Shown in pieces: positions 8,651 to 18,001 of a DNA stretch of 33,868 nt. The position numbers and the translations under genes are program-made. This stretch comes from Geodermatophilus chilensis. Lineage in GTDB: Bacteria > Actinomycetota > Actinomycetes > Mycobacteriales > Geodermatophilaceae. The stretch spans positions 1 to 33,868 of the forward strand of contig NZ_NVPT01000041.1 of NCBI RefSeq assembly GCF_002802985.1. The letters are read 5' to 3'. Numbering within the stretch: position 1 is the first letter of the stretch; the number at the start of each line of letters is the position of its first letter. The notes beneath the pieces are model-generated. The model was not told where the DNA came from. It saw nothing but the letters and a program-made list of their open reading frames with translations, and ran no database searches.

Positions 8651-9259
8651 TCACTGCACATGGCTGATCTCGGCCGAGATCGTCGTGTCGTCGCCGTGGC
8701 CGGTCCTGACGACGGTGTCGCCGTGCAGCGTGAGCAGCCGCGACCGGATCGAGTTGAGGATGGTCGGGTGGTCGCTGTAGGAGCGCCCGGTCGCCCCGGG
8801 GCCGCCGCAGAACAGCGTGTCGCCGGTGAACACGGTGGCCAGGTCCGGCGCGTGCAGGCAGGTGCTGCCCGGTGAGTGGCCGGGGGTGTGCAGCGCGGTC
8901 AGCGTCGTCCCGGCCACGGTGAACCGGGTGCCCTCGGCCAGGTCCTCCTCGGGCGCGGTGTCGGGGTGGACGACGTCCCACAGCATCCGGTCGGCGGGGT
9001 GGAACCAGATCGGCGCACCGGTCGCCTCCCGGAGATCGACGGCGGCGGTGATGTGGTCGTTGTGCCCGTGGGTGAGCACGATCGCGGTCACCCGGCGCCC
9101 GCCGACCGCCTCGACGATGGAGGCGGCGTCGTGCGGGGCGTCGATGACGAGCACCTCGTCGTCGTCCCCGACCAGCCAGACGTTGTTCTCGACGTCGAAG
9201 TCCTGGCCGTCGAGGCTGAAGACGCCGGAGACGACGGCCTTGTCGATCCGCGCGGCCAT
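8651..9259 (-). CDS. Metallo-beta-lactamase-fold hydrolase linked to mycothiol formaldehyde oxidation
   Basis: The 202-residue protein has the glyoxalase-II-like metal motif THGHNDH (His64, His66, Asp68, His69), then HTPGHSPGS, FTGDTLF with the bridging Asp, and GHGD near the C-terminus. It starts at ATG 9259, sharing one base with the stop of mscR (TGATG), so the two proteins are co-translated. Hydrolases of this family next to mscR are thought to hydrolyse S-formylmycothiol to formate and mycothiol, or the product of formaldehyde oxidation more generally. The role is inferred from the neighbour; the fold is seen directly. The operon ends in the hairpin at 8599-8628. Confidence 0.85.
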   Translation of the reverse strand: MAARIDKAVVSGVFSLDGQDFDVENNVWLVGDDDEVLVIDAPHDAASIVEAVGGRRVTAIVLTHGHNDHITAAVDLREATGAPIWFHPADRMLWDVVHPDTAPEEDLAEGTRFTVAGTTLTALHTPGHSPGSTCLHAPDLATVFTGDTLFCGGPGATGRSYSDHPTILNSIRSRLLTLHGDTVVRTGHGDDTTISAEISHVQ

Positions 9260-10344
9260 CAGAAGACGACCACGCTGCGCAGCACCTCGCCGTGGTGCAT
9301 CTTCTCGAAGGCGCTCTCGACGTCGTCGATGCCGATGGTCTCGCTGACGAAGTCCTCCAGCGGGAAGCGGCCCTGGCGGTAGAGGTCGACGAGCATCGGG
9401 AAGTCGCGGCTGGGCAGGCAGTCGCCGTACCAGCTCGACTTGACCGCCCCGCCGCGGCCGAAGACCTCGATCAGCGGCAGGGTGATGGTCATCTCCGGGG
9501 TGGGGACGCCGACGAGCACGACCCGGCCGGCCAGGTCACGGGCGTAGAAGGCCTGCTCGAACACCGCCGGGTGGCCGACGGCGTCGATCGCGACGTCCAC
9601 GCCGAAACCGTTGGTGTGGCCCTTGATCGCCTCCACCGCGTCGGTGGCCTTGCTGTTGACGGTGTGGGTGGCGCCGAATCGCCGGGCCCACTCCAGCTTC
9701 CGGTCGTCGATGTCGACGGCGATGATCGTGGTCGCGCCGGCCAGCTTGGCGCCGGCGATCGCGGCGTTCCCGACGCCGCCGCAGCCGAACACCGCCACGC
9801 TCTCGCCGCGCTGCACGCCGCCGGTGTTGATCGCCGCACCCACGCCGGCCATCACGCCGCAGCCGAGCAGGCCGGCGGCGGTGGCGGGCGCCTGCGGGTC
9901 GACCTTGGTGCACTGGCCGGAGTGCACGAGGGTCTTCTCCACGAACGCGCCGATGCCCAGCGCCGCCGACAGCTCGGTGCCGTCGGCCAGGGTCATCTTC
10001 TGCGCGGCGTTGTGGGTGTTGAAGCAGTACTGCAGCTCGCCCTTGAGGCAGGCGCGGCACTGGCCGCACACCGCCCGCCAGTTCAGGACGACGAAGTCGC
10101 CCACGGCGACGTTGGTGACGCCCTCACCCACGGCGGCCACGGTGCCGGCGGCCTCGTGGCCGAGCAGGAACGGGTAGTCGTCGTTGATGCCGCCCTCCCG
10201 GTAGTGCAGGTCGGTGTGGCACACCCCGCACGCCTGGATGTCCACCACCGCCTCACCGGGACCGGGGTCGGGGACGATCACCGTCTCGACCGTGACCGGG
10301 GCTCCCTTGCTGCGGGCGACGACGCCCTTCACCTCGTACGGCAT
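9259..10344 (-). CDS. mscR: S-(hydroxymethyl)mycothiol dehydrogenase
   Basis: This zinc- and NAD-dependent medium-chain alcohol dehydrogenase (361 aa) oxidises the adduct of formaldehyde with mycothiol in the cytoplasm. Cys39 in ACGVCHTD and GHEAAG give catalytic zinc ligands, the cluster [15 protein letters not shown] gives the structural zinc ligands, and [11 protein letters not shown] is the Rossmann loop. The pattern across the whole length fits the mycothiol-specific class III enzymes, and mycothiol is made only by actinobacteria. The ATG at 10344 follows a TAGGCT box 6 bases upstream, indicating a leaderless mRNA. The hydrolase gene downstream overlaps its stop codon. Confidence 0.93.
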   Translation of the reverse strand: MPYEVKGVVARSKGAPVTVETVIVPDPGPGEAVVDIQACGVCHTDLHYREGGINDDYPFLLGHEAAGTVAAVGEGVTNVAVGDFVVLNWRAVCGQCRACLKGELQYCFNTHNAAQKMTLADGTELSAALGIGAFVEKTLVHSGQCTKVDPQAPATAAGLLGCGVMAGVGAAINTGGVQRGESVAVFGCGGVGNAAIAGAKLAGATTIIAVDIDDRKLEWARRFGATHTVNSKATDAVEAIKGHTNGFGVDVAIDAVGHPAVFEQAFYARDLAGRVVLVGVPTPEMTITLPLIEVFGRGGAVKSSWYGDCLPSRDFPMLVDLYRQGRFPLEDFVSETIGIDDVESAFEKMHHGEVLRSVVVF

Positions 10345-10350
10345 GGGCGG

Positions 10351-10356
10351 AGCCTA
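10351..10356 (-). promoter_or_regulatory. Leaderless -10 box (TAGGCT) of mscR
   Basis: TAGGCT on the minus strand lies 6 bases before the ATG and is the same hexamer as upstream of the dehydrogenase at 2080. The rest of the 10357-10566 gap has a TTGACA at 10412-10417 on the plus strand that could be a -35 box for the transporter gene, but no convincing partner was found. Confidence 0.5.
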
Positions 10357-10566
10357 TGCCGCGGGAGCGGGAGCAGCCCAGGGTCGGCAGGCGCGTGATC
10401 GGATCGTCCAATTGACAACGATCTGGTTTCGACCTGACAGGACTCGACTCCCGGGTTTCGCGGTACATACAGGTGCGACGTAGCGTTCCCGCGGGTCCGT
10501 GACGTGTGGCACAGACCCTTTCCGGCGGGGGATCCCCCCGACCGATGTCCTCCGGAGGTCCGTCCC

Positions 10567-11982
10567 GTGGCAGTACCGAGTTTCCTGGCCAGAGATCGCA
10601 TCGTGGCCCGTCCCGGCTTCAACCGCTGGTTGATCCCACCCGCGGCGCTCGCCGTACACCTGAGCATCGGCCAGGCGTACGCGACGAGCGTCTACAAGAC
10701 CGCACTCGTCGAGCACTTCGACACCAACCTGACCGCGATCGGGATCATCTTCTCGATCGCGATCGTCATGCTCGGCGTCTCCGCCGCCCTCTTCGGCACC
10801 TGGGTGGACCGCAACGGTCCCCGGGCGGCGATGTTCACCTCTGCGGTCTTCTGGGTCTCCGGCTTCCTGGTCGGAGGCCTGGGCATCCAGACCGGCCAGC
10901 TGTGGCTGCTGTACCTGGGCTACGGCGTCCTGGGCGGCATCGGCCTGGGCATCGGCTACATCTCGCCGGTGTCCACGCTGATCAAGTGGTTCCCGGACCG
11001 CCCGGGCCTGGCCACCGGCATGGCGATCATGGGCTTCGGTGGCGGTGCGCTCATCGCCTCGCCGCTGTCGCGCCAGCTGATGAACTACTACGACCCCGCG
11101 TACGACGGCACGGCCGGCACCGTGCCCAACGGCGAGGCCGTCGCGGCGCTGTTCTTCACCCTGGCCGCGATCTACCTGCTCTTCATGATGTTCGGCGCCT
11201 TCATCATCCGGGTGCCGGCCGACGACTGGCGTCCCGACGGCTTCGACCCGGCCTCGGTCAAGAAGAAGGCCCTGGTCACCACCGAGAGCGTCTCGGCGAA
11301 CAACGCCATCAAGACGCCGCAGTTCTGGCTGCTGTGGACGGTGCTCTTCTGCAACGTCACCGCGGGCATCGGCATCCTCGAGCAGGCCGCGCCGATGATC
11401 CAGGACTTCTTCCGCAACGGGGAGACCTCCACGGTCGCCGCCGCCACCGCCGCCGGCTTCGTCGGTCTGCTCTCGCTGTTCAACATGGCCGGCCGGTTCG
11501 TGTGGTCCTCGACCTCGGACTTCATCGGCCGCAAGCCGATCTACATGGTGTACCTGGGCGTCGGCATGGTCCTGTACGTCATCCTGGCCACCCTCGGCAG
11601 CACGGCGACCTGGGTCTTCGTGCTGACCGCCGCCATCATCATCAGCTTCTACGGCGGTGGGTTCGCCACGGTCCCGGCCTACCTGCGTGACCTCTTCGGC
11701 ACCTACCAGGTGGGCGCCATCCACGGCCGGCTGCTGACCGCGTGGTCGGCCGCCGGTGTGGCCGGGCCGCTGATCATCAACGGCGTCCTGGACACCCAGG
11801 GCACCCCCGGTCAGCTGGTGGCGGCGAACTACCGCCCGGCGCTGTTCATCATGGTCGGCCTCCTGGCGGTCGGCTTCATCGCCAACCTGCTGATCAAGCC
11901 GGTGGCCGCGAAGTGGTACGAGCCCAAGGCCACGACCCCCGCCACCGCCCGCGCCGACAACGAGAGGAGCGCCGTCCGATGA
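10567..11982 (+). CDS. OFA-type major facilitator transporter (oxalate/formate antiporter family)
   Basis: The 471-residue protein has about twelve membrane segments with a central cytoplasmic linker (DDWRPDGFDPASVKKKALV). The loop FGTWVDRNGPRAAMF after TM2 and SDFIGRKPIY in the second half are the repeated MFS loop motifs. The family exchanges small carboxylates such as oxalate and formate; the substrate here is unknown. GTG 10567 was chosen because GGAGGT sits 7 bases upstream; an earlier in-frame start would add 21 residues without such a site. The stop overlaps the start of a 47-residue membrane protein (ATGA), suggesting the two act together. A strong terminator follows. Confidence 0.88.
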   Translation: MAVPSFLARDRIVARPGFNRWLIPPAALAVHLSIGQAYATSVYKTALVEHFDTNLTAIGIIFSIAIVMLGVSAALFGTWVDRNGPRAAMFTSAVFWVSGFLVGGLGIQTGQLWLLYLGYGVLGGIGLGIGYISPVSTLIKWFPDRPGLATGMAIMGFGGGALIASPLSRQLMNYYDPAYDGTAGTVPNGEAVAALFFTLAAIYLLFMMFGAFIIRVPADDWRPDGFDPASVKKKALVTTESVSANNAIKTPQFWLLWTVLFCNVTAGIGILEQAAPMIQDFFRNGETSTVAAATAAGFVGLLSLFNMAGRFVWSSTSDFIGRKPIYMVYLGVGMVLYVILATLGSTATWVFVLTAAIIISFYGGGFATVPAYLRDLFGTYQVGAIHGRLLTAWSAAGVAGPLIINGVLDTQGTPGQLVAANYRPALFIMVGLLAVGFIANLLIKPVAAKWYEPKATTPATARADNERSAVR

Positions 11983-12122
11983 GCCACACCGTCACCGGCA
12001 ACCAGCAGCCCACGCACACCCCGGTGGGCCTGATCGCCTTCGCCTGGACCCTGGTGGGCGTGCCGCTCGCCTACGGGCTCTACAACACGGTCAAGGCCGC
12101 CAGCGCCCTGTTCGGCGGCTGA
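11979..12122 (+). CDS. MFS transporter small subunit (single-TM protein)
   Basis: The 47-residue protein has a short polar head and one membrane helix (VGLIAFAWTLVGVPLAYGLY), then a small amphipathic tail. Its ATG overlaps the TGA of the transporter gene by four bases, so translation is coupled and the amounts are probably matched. Short proteins of this type next to OFA-type carriers are annotated as transporter small subunits; their exact role is not established. It lies just upstream of the terminator at 12139-12178. Confidence 0.8.
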   Translation: MSHTVTGNQQPTHTPVGLIAFAWTLVGVPLAYGLYNTVKAASALFGG

Positions 12123-12138
12123 GCCCCGCACCACCCCA

Positions 12139-12178
12139 CACAGCGCCCCCGTCCGGATCTCCGGGCGGGGGCGCTGTG
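12139..12178 (+). terminator. Terminator of the transporter operon
   Basis: Arms 12139-12150 and 12167-12178 (cacagcgccccc and its complement) pair perfectly over 12 bases, and part of the loop can pair further. The hairpin starts 16 bases after the small-subunit stop codon. Confidence 0.8.
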
Positions 12179-12187
12179 CTCTGTCAC

Positions 12188-12207
12188 TGTCGTCCTACCG
12201 GACGACA
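12188..12207. terminator. Second small hairpin between convergent genes
   Basis: TGTCGTCC and GGACGACA pair perfectly around the tetraloop tacc. It sits 9 bases after the first terminator and could serve transcripts from either strand. Confidence 0.5.
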
Positions 12208-12246
12208 CCGCGGCCAGGTGCCGTCCCCCTGGTGTGCTGAGCCGCC

Positions 12247-12295
12247 CCCGTGTCCCCGCCGGGAACCCTCTGGGCCCCGCGCCGGGTCCACCCGC
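12247..12295. repeat. 49-bp dispersed repeat family 1, copy 1
   Basis: This sequence differs at only four positions from 29648-29696, about 17 kb away. It starts cccgtgtccccgccggg and ends in acccgc. It lies between the transporter terminator and the end of the SCP-like gene (stop at 12315). Confidence 0.85.
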
Positions 12296-12314
12296 AAGCC
12301 GGTCCCGGCACCCC

Positions 12315-12704
12315 TCAGGTGCCGCGGCGCAGAGCTGCCAACGGAAGGTGATCGCTCAGGTCGGCGCGGTTGCCGCTCGCGCTGACCCGGCCCTCCGCGA
12401 CCGCGTCGTCCCAGGCCAACTCCCCCGTCGCCAGCCGCAGCCAGGTGGCGGGGTCGGTCTCGACGACGTTGGGCGGCGTCCCGCGGGTGTGCCGGGGACC
12501 GGGCACCAGCTGGACGGCGACGTGCGGGGGCACCCGCAGCTCGACCGAGCGGCCGGGCACCTGCTGGGCCAGCCAGCGGGCCGTGGTCTTGACCGCGGCC
12601 CCGAGCACGGACCGCGGGGGCTGCTCGGCCTCCCCCGCGAGCCAGGCCCGCACCGGGTCGACGGCAGCCCGCAGCTCGGCGGCCGGGATCGGCTGGGCCG
12701 GCAT
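12315..12704 (-). CDS. Sterol carrier family protein (SCP2-like)
   Basis: The 129-residue protein resembles the SCP2-like C-terminal domain found in small actinobacterial proteins: a helical head ([16 protein letters not shown]), then [28 protein letters not shown] and a closing SDHLPL segment. SCP2 folds bind lipids or other hydrophobic ligands, but no ligand is known here. The ATG at 12704 shares one base with the purL stop (TGATG), so it is the last gene of the purS-purQ-purL unit. This linkage is common in actinobacteria, though its link to purine synthesis is unclear. Confidence 0.85.
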   Translation of the reverse strand: MPAQPIPAAELRAAVDPVRAWLAGEAEQPPRSVLGAAVKTTARWLAQQVPGRSVELRVPPHVAVQLVPGPRHTRGTPPNVVETDPATWLRLATGELAWDDAVAEGRVSASGNRADLSDHLPLAALRRGT

Positions 12705-15052
12705 CAGCTGGTCGGGACGGTTCCCACCGGGACGCTGCCCACGGTGGCCTCCGGCGTGCCGAACAGGGCCGGCAGCGTCGCGCCCCAGGCCGCCCGCAGC
12801 TCGGCCAGCGGCAGCTCGGCGACACCCTCGACGGCGAGCGCGTCGCCACCCGTCGTCCCCAGCTCGGTGACCAGGACGCCGGCCCACTCGGCGGTGGCGC
12901 GCACCGCCTCCGGGTCGGTCGTGGTGACGACGACGCGCGCGGTGGACTCGCTGAACAGCGCGGTGAACACGTCGCCGTCCAGGGTCAGCCGGGCGCCGGT
13001 GCCGTACCGCAGCGCCGACTCGGCCAGCGCCTGCGCCAGGCCGCCGTCGGCCAGGTCGTGCGCCGAGGTGACCAGGCCGCCGCGGCCGAGCGCGGCCAGC
13101 AGCTCGCCGAGGGACCGTTCGGCCTCGAGGTCGACCGCCGGCGGGCGGCCGCCGAGGTGGCCGTGGACGACGCTCGCCCAGGCGGAACCGCCGAACTCCG
13201 GCCGGGTGACGCCGAGCAGCAGCACGGTCTCCCCCGCCGTCCGCCACCCGGTGGGCACGCGGGTCCGGACGTCCTCGTGCACGCCCAGGACACCGATGAC
13301 CGGCGTCGGGTTGATGGGGACGTCGCCGGTCTGGTTGTAGAGGCTGACGTTGCCGCCGGTGACCGGCAGGCCCAGGTCGCGGCAGGCGTCGGCCAGGCCG
13401 CGCACGGCCTCGGCGAACTGCCACATGACCTCGGGCTCCTCCGGGGAGCCGAAGTTCAGGCAGTTGGTGACCGCCAGCGGGCGGGCGCCGCTCACCGCCA
13501 CGTTGCGGTAGGCCTCGGCGAGGTTGAGCTGCGCGCCGGTGTAGGGGTCCAGGCGGGCGTAGCGGCCGTTGCCGTCGAGGGCGAGGGCGATGCCGCGGTG
13601 GGTGTCCTCGTCGATGCGCACCACGCCGGCGTCATCGGGCTGGGCGAGCACGGTGTTGCCGCGGACGTAGCGGTCGTACTGCTCGGTGACCCAGGACTTG
13701 TCCGCGCCGTCGGGGCTCGCGACGACGGCCAGCCAGTGCGCGGCCAGCTCCTCCGGCGTCGTCGGGCGGGGCAGGGCGGCCGGGTCGTCGGCCTGCAGGT
13801 CGTCGAGGTCGGCCGGGCGCCGCATCGGGCGCTCGTAGACCGGGCCCTCGTGCGCGACCGTGCGCGGCGGGACGTCGACGATCCGCTCGCCGTGCCAGTC
13901 GACGGTGAGCCGGTCGCCGTCGCTGACCTCACCGATGACGGTGGCCAGCACGTCCCACTTGCGGCAGACGGCGAGGAAGGCGTCGACCTTGTCCGGCTCG
14001 ACGATGGCGCACATGCGCTCCTGCGACTCGCTCATCAGGATCTCGGCGGGCGTCAGGGTGCTGTCGCGCAGCGGGACGGCGTCGAGGTCGACGTGCATGC
14101 CGCCGGTGCCGGCGCTGGCCAGTTCGGACGTCGCGCAGGACAGGCCGGCGCCGCCGAGGTCCTGGATGCCGGTGACGAGGTCGTCGCGGAAGATCTCCAG
14201 GCAGGCCTCGATGAGCAGCTTCTCGGTGAACGGGTCGCCCACCTGCACGCTCGGCCGCTTGGCCGGCCCCTCCTCGTCGAAGGTCTCCGACGCCAGCACG
14301 CTCACGCCGCCGATGCCGTCGCCGCCGGTGCGGGCGCCGAACAGCACCACCTTGTTGCCGACGCCCTCGGCCTTGGCCAGCCGGACGTCCTCGTGCTTCA
14401 TGACGCCGACGCACAGCGCGTTGACCAGCGGGTTGCCGGCGTAGCAGTCGTCGAAGAGCAGCTCGCCGCCGATGTTGGGCAGCCCTAGGCAGTTGCCGTA
14501 GCCGCCGACGCCGGCGACGACACCGGGCAGCACGCGCGCGGTGTCGGGGGCGTCGGCGCGACCGAAGCGGAGGGAGTCCATCACCGCGACCGGGCGCGCG
14601 CCCATGGTGAGGATGTCGCGGACGATCCCGCCGACGCCGGTGGCCGCGCCCTGGTACGGCTCGACATAGCTCGGGTGGTTGTGCGACTCGACCTTGAAGG
14701 TGACCGCGTAGCCGTCGCCCACGTCGACCACGCCGGCGTTCTCGCCGATGCCGACCAGCAGCGCCTCGCTGCGCGGCAGGTCGCCGAACCGGCGCAGGTG
14801 CACCTTCGACGACTTGTACGAGCAGTGCTCGCTCCACATCACCGAGTACATGGCGAGCTCGGCAGTGGTCGGCCGGCGGCCGAGGATGGTCGTGATGCGG
14901 GCGTACTCGTCGGACTTCAGGCCGAGTTCGCTGTAGGGCTGCTCGACGTCCGGCGTCCGCGCGGCGAGCTCGACGGTGTCGAGCTGGTGCTGCAGCGGGC
15001 CGGGCCCGGTATCGAGGTCGCTGAGTCCCTGGGTCGCGCTGTCCTGGGTCAC
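12704..15052 (-). CDS. purL: Phosphoribosylformylglycinamidine synthase subunit PurL
   Basis: PurL carries the ATP-dependent step that turns FGAR into FGAM, working with PurQ (glutaminase) and PurS. The 782-residue product is the small PurL type without a fused glutaminase. Key regions are [10 protein letters not shown] with His76, [17 protein letters not shown]-like loops, the [13 protein letters not shown] segment and MSESQERM. The second half repeats the fold with TNCLNFG and ALAESA segments. The GTG at 15052 overlaps the purQ stop as GTGA, and its own stop shares a base with the SCP-like start. Tight coupling of Q and L suits a stoichiometric complex. Confidence 0.96.
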   Translation of the reverse strand: MTQDSATQGLSDLDTGPGPLQHQLDTVELAARTPDVEQPYSELGLKSDEYARITTILGRRPTTAELAMYSVMWSEHCSYKSSKVHLRRFGDLPRSEALLVGIGENAGVVDVGDGYAVTFKVESHNHPSYVEPYQGAATGVGGIVRDILTMGARPVAVMDSLRFGRADAPDTARVLPGVVAGVGGYGNCLGLPNIGGELLFDDCYAGNPLVNALCVGVMKHEDVRLAKAEGVGNKVVLFGARTGGDGIGGVSVLASETFDEEGPAKRPSVQVGDPFTEKLLIEACLEIFRDDLVTGIQDLGGAGLSCATSELASAGTGGMHVDLDAVPLRDSTLTPAEILMSESQERMCAIVEPDKVDAFLAVCRKWDVLATVIGEVSDGDRLTVDWHGERIVDVPPRTVAHEGPVYERPMRRPADLDDLQADDPAALPRPTTPEELAAHWLAVVASPDGADKSWVTEQYDRYVRGNTVLAQPDDAGVVRIDEDTHRGIALALDGNGRYARLDPYTGAQLNLAEAYRNVAVSGARPLAVTNCLNFGSPEEPEVMWQFAEAVRGLADACRDLGLPVTGGNVSLYNQTGDVPINPTPVIGVLGVHEDVRTRVPTGWRTAGETVLLLGVTRPEFGGSAWASVVHGHLGGRPPAVDLEAERSLGELLAALGRGGLVTSAHDLADGGLAQALAESALRYGTGARLTLDGDVFTALFSESTARVVVTTTDPEAVRATAEWAGVLVTELGTTGGDALAVEGVAELPLAELRAAWGATLPALFGTPEATVGSVPVGTVPTS

Positions 15053-15720
15053 GCGGACACCATCGCCTTCAGCACGGAGGTGAAGAACCCGAGGCCGTCG
15101 GTGCTCGGGCCGGTGAGGTCCTCGACGGCGTGCTCGGGGTGCGGCATGAGGCCGACGACCCGGCCGTCCGCGCTGGTCACCCCGGCGATGTCGCGCATCG
15201 AGCCGTTGGGGTTGCCCTCGACGTAGCGGACGGCGACCCGGCCCTCGCCCTCGATCCGGTCCAGGTCGGCCGGCGCAGCGACGTAGCGGCCCTCGCCGTT
15301 CTTCACCGGGACGACGATCCGCTGGCCGGCCTCGTAGTCGTGCGTCCACGCGGTGTCGGCGCGCTCGATGCGCAGCGCCTGGTCGCGGTTGCGGAAGTGC
15401 AGGTGGCCGTTGCGGGTGAGCGCGCCGGGCAGCAGGCCGGCCTCGCAGAGCACCTGGAAGCCGTTGCAGATGCCGAGCACCGGCATGCCGCTCCGCGCCC
15501 GGTCGACGACGTCCTGCATGAGGGGTGCCCGCGCGGCGATGGCGCCGGCGCGCAGGTAGTCGCCGTAGGAGAAGCCACCGGGGAGGATGACGGCGTCGAC
15601 GTCCTTCAGGTCGTGGTCGGCGTGCCAGAGCGCGACCGGCTCGGCCCCGGCCAACCGCACCGCGCGCGCGGCGTCGACGTCGTCCAGGGAGCCCGGGAAG
15701 GTGATGACACCGATGCGCAC
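15049..15720 (-). CDS. purQ: Phosphoribosylformylglycinamidine synthase subunit PurQ
   Basis: PurQ is the class I glutaminase that delivers ammonia to PurL. The 223-residue protein has the nucleophile elbow [10 protein letters not shown] with Cys85 and the partners His194 and Glu196 in [23 protein letters not shown] is the oxyanion-side loop typical of PurQ. The GTG start at 15720 lies 14 bases after the purS stop, with GAGGAG about 10 bases upstream; its stop overlaps purL by four bases. Length and motifs are normal. Confidence 0.96.
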   Translation of the reverse strand: MRIGVITFPGSLDDVDAARAVRLAGAEPVALWHADHDLKDVDAVILPGGFSYGDYLRAGAIAARAPLMQDVVDRARSGMPVLGICNGFQVLCEAGLLPGALTRNGHLHFRNRDQALRIERADTAWTHDYEAGQRIVVPVKNGEGRYVAAPADLDRIEGEGRVAVRYVEGNPNGSMRDIAGVTSADGRVVGLMPHPEHAVEDLTGPSTDGLGFFTSVLKAMVSA

Positions 15721-15734
15721 GGAGGGAGTTCTCC

Positions 15735-15974
15735 TCAGTCGGTCGGGAGGTGGAGCTCGACGTCCTCGATGACCGGGTTCGCCAGCAGCGTCTCGGCGAT
15801 CTGCTGCAACTCGGCCCGGTCGGGGGTGCCCTCGACCTCGAGGACGAAGTGCTTGCCCTGGCGGACGCTGCGGACGCCGTCGTGGCCGAGCCGGCCCAGC
15901 GCTCCCAGCACCGCCTGACCCTGGGGGTCGGAGATCTCCGGCTTCAGCACGACGTCGACGACCACCCGAGGCAC
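15735..15974 (-). CDS. purS: Phosphoribosylformylglycinamidine synthase subunit PurS
   Basis: PurS (79 aa) is the small bridge protein that holds PurQ and PurL together. The sequence [19 protein letters not shown] followed by [10 protein letters not shown] and [14 protein letters not shown] is diagnostic. The GTG at 15974 was chosen over upstream starts because TACGCT lies exactly 7 bases before it, implying a leaderless transcript that starts the purS-purQ-purL-SCP unit. Between it and purC sits the DUF559 gene with its palindromes, so purS does not depend on the purB-purC transcript. Confidence 0.94.
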   Translation of the reverse strand: MPRVVVDVVLKPEISDPQGQAVLGALGRLGHDGVRSVRQGKHFVLEVEGTPDRAELQQIAETLLANPVIEDVELHLPTD

Positions 15975-15981
15975 GCGATCG

Positions 15982-15987
15982 AGCGTA
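15982..15987 (-). promoter_or_regulatory. Leaderless -10 box (TACGCT) of purS
   Basis: TACGCT on the minus strand is separated by 7 bases from the purS GTG, with no ribosome-binding site between. It gives the distal half of the pur cluster its own promoter. Confidence 0.55.
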
Positions 15988-16081
15988 CCGGGGTGGCGCA
16001 CCCCACTCCGCGCCGCGCGGGTGAGGCTGCCCACGCTCCCCCGCTGTCCCGTCCCGTCCCCGACGCGTCCCCGGCGCGGCC

Positions 16082-16134
16082 ACATCGGCGATGTGGTCGC
16101 CACAGCAGCCCTTTCGCGACCAGATCGCCGATGT
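16082..16134. repeat. Long palindrome downstream of the DUF559 gene
   Basis: Arms 16082-16100 and 16116-16134 pair at 18 of 19 positions around a 15-base loop. The right arm ends 2 bases from the DUF559 stop codon. Its sequence gcgaccagatcgccgatgt differs at one base from 17109-17127 on the other side of the gene. It could be a terminator, but the relation to the upstream palindrome suggests a repeat unit. Confidence 0.85.
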
Positions 16135-16136
16135 CG

Positions 16137-17018
16137 TCACCGGCCGAGCGCTCTGCGGATCTCGGTGATGACCTCGTGCGGCCGGCCGAGGACGTCGGCG
16201 GAGGTGAACCGCAGGACCGTCCAGCCCGCGGCGATCAGGCGGTTCTGTCGACGGACGTCGTTGACGAAGACGTCCCGCTCGCGGTGCACGTTCCCGTCGA
16301 ACTCCACGATCACCCGCTGTTGCGGCCAGGCGAGGTCTGCTCGCCCGAGGAAGACACCGTCAGCATCCTGGACGACGTACTGCAGCTCCGGTGCAGGCAG
16401 TCCGGACTCGTGGACGAGCCACCGGAGGACCGACTCCATCGGCGACTCGGCCCGAGGATCGGCCACGGGAAGCACCCGCCGCGCGCGTGCGCAGCCACGG
16501 CCGGACGGACGGCGCAGGAACTCCTCCTGCAGCTCCCGGCGACTGGCCAGGCCGTCGAGCAACTGGTCGGAGGCCGCCAGCAATGCGGGAGGCTCGAGGA
16601 CCGCCGCCAGGTCTCGCCACGTGCGCGCCGGCGTCGTCACCGGCATCGACCAGCGCCGGGCGACGTCCTCCTCGGTCAGATCCGAGCGGTAGAGCCGACG
16701 ATCGGTGCGGCTCTCGGCCTGGGACGCCGGCGTGACGGTGACGTGCACCCGCAGGTCGTCCCGGTCTCGCAGGGGAATCTGGACGCCCCACACGTCCGCG
16801 GCGGAGAGGTGACTGAGCACCGCACCCGGTGGGGCGGTCAGCAGTACCGCGGCGAAGCGGCTGGCCAGATCACCGCGCAGCGCACGGGGCAGGTAGGTGT
16901 CCCGGGACAGCCGCACTACCTGCGGGTGTCGCAGCTCGCGGACGGTGAGCCCGGACTCCCGGACGCTCGAGCGGGTGGTGGGGCCGGTGATTCGTGAGCG
17001 GGGCAGTCGTTTCGGCAT
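16137..17018 (-). CDS. DUF559 nuclease-like protein with AbiEi-type N-terminus
   Basis: The 293-residue protein has two parts. Residues about 15-90 resemble the winged-helix AbiEi antitoxin domain ([21 protein letters not shown], then [12 protein letters not shown]). Residues about 190-290 form a DUF559 domain related to Vsr and PD-(D/E)XK endonucleases: a conserved Glu in [10 protein letters not shown], Asp in GRADLAWP, Glu and Asp in VIVEFDG, His in VHRERD, and WTVLRFT near the end. Nuclease activity is inferred from the family; nothing shows the substrate. The gene interrupts the expected purC-purS neighbourhood and is flanked on both sides by related palindromes, as in a small mobile unit. 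A start at ATG 17018 fits the conserved head, but no clear ribosome-binding site is seen. Confidence 0.85.
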   Translation of the reverse strand: MPKRLPRSRITGPTTRSSVRESGLTVRELRHPQVVRLSRDTYLPRALRGDLASRFAAVLLTAPPGAVLSHLSAADVWGVQIPLRDRDDLRVHVTVTPASQAESRTDRRLYRSDLTEEDVARRWSMPVTTPARTWRDLAAVLEPPALLAASDQLLDGLASRRELQEEFLRRPSGRGCARARRVLPVADPRAESPMESVLRWLVHESGLPAPELQYVVQDADGVFLGRADLAWPQQRVIVEFDGNVHRERDVFVNDVRRQNRLIAAGWTVLRFTSADVLGRPHEVITEIRRALGR

Positions 17019-17077
17019 CCCCGCAGCTTCGCCTGATCTCGGTTCCTCCCCGTCTCTGTCCACAACCTGCGACCAAG

Positions 17078-17124
17078 TCGGCGGTCTGGTCGCCGACCGG
17101 GCTCCTTGGCGACCAGACCGCCGA
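17078..17124. repeat. Long palindrome upstream of the DUF559 gene
   Basis: Arms 17078-17094 and 17108-17124 are perfectly complementary over 17 bases with a 13-base loop. Its right arm region (17109-17127) nearly duplicates 16116-16134, so the DUF559 gene lies between two related palindromes in the same orientation. It is also placed where a purC terminator would be, 17 bases after the purC stop. Confidence 0.85.
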
Positions 17125-17140
17125 TGTGGCTGAGGGAGGG

Positions 17141-18001
17141 TCAGGTGAAGGAGCGGCCGGTCAGGCGCTCGTAGGCGGTCACGTAGCGCTCGCGGGTGGC
17201 CTCGACGACGTCGGCCGGCAGCTCCGGTGGCGGCGAGACCCGGTCCCAGCCGGACGACGTGAGCCAGTCGCGGACGTACTGCTTGTCGTACGAGGGCTGC
17301 ACGCCGCCGGGCGACCAGAGCGTGGCCGGCCAGAAGCGCGAGGAGTCCGGCGTGAGCACCTCGTCGCCGAGGGCTAGCCCGGAGCCGTCGGTGCCGAACT
17401 CGAACTTCGTGTCGGCCAGCACGATCCCGGCGTCGAGCGCGATCTCGGCACCGCGGCGGTACAGCGCCAGCGTCAGCTCGCGCAGGTCCTCGGCCCGCTC
17501 GGCCCCGACCGCGGCGACGACGGCGGCGAAGTCGATCGCCTCGTCGTGCTCGCCCTGCTCGGCCTTGGTGGACGGCGTGAACACCGGCTCGGGCAGCTGC
17601 GAGCCCTCGACCAGGCCGGCCGGCAGCGGGACGTCGCGGATGGAGCCGGTGCGCTGGTACTCGACCGTGCCGGAGCCGGACAGGTAGCCGCGGGCCACGC
17701 ACTCCACCGGCAGCATCTCCAGCCGGCGCACCAGCATCGCCCGGCCGGCGACCTCGTCGGGGACGTCGGTGGCCGAGACCAGGTGGTGGGTCGCCCCGTG
17801 CTCCGCCAGCACCGGCGCGAGCTGGTCGAACCACCACACCGACAGCTGGGTGAGCACCCGGCCCTTGTCGGGGATCGGCGTGGGCAGCACGTGGTCGTAG
17901 GCGGAGATGCGGTCGGAGGCCACGAGCAGCAGCCGGCCCTCGCCGGCGTCGTAGACCTCGCGGACCTTGCCCCGCGCGACCAACGGGAGAGCGAGGGTCA
18001 C
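17141..18001 (-). CDS. purC: Phosphoribosylaminoimidazole-succinocarboxamide synthase (SAICAR synthetase)
   Basis: PurC joins CAIR and aspartate with ATP to make SAICAR. The 286-residue product shows the ATP-site start [49 protein letters not shown] and KFEFGTDG with SRFWPA. It starts at GTG 18001, overlapping the purB stop as GTGA. Length suits the larger single-domain form. It is the last gene of a purB-purC unit, followed by the palindrome at 17078-17124. Confidence 0.95.
   Translation of the reverse strand: MTLALPLVARGKVREVYDAGEGRLLLVASDRISAYDHVLPTPIPDKGRVLTQLSVWWFDQLAPVLAEHGATHHLVSATDVPDEVAGRAMLVRRLEMLPVECVARGYLSGSGTVEYQRTGSIRDVPLPAGLVEGSQLPEPVFTPSTKAEQGEHDEAIDFAAVVAAVGAERAEDLRELTLALYRRGAEIALDAGIVLADTKFEFGTDGSGLALGDEVLTPDSSRFWPATLWSPGGVQPSYDKQYVRDWLTSSGWDRVSPPPELPADVVEATRERYVTAYERLTGRSFT

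Noticed and set aside
10504-10566. Upstream start for the MFS transporter
   Set aside because: The extra 21 residues are polar and Pro-rich, and the only good ribosome-binding site serves GTG 10567.
15975-16081. Purine riboswitch or PurR-type operator upstream of purS
   Set aside because: The TACGCT box places the transcript start at the GTG, leaving no leader for a riboswitch, and no convincing dyad was seen near the promoter.
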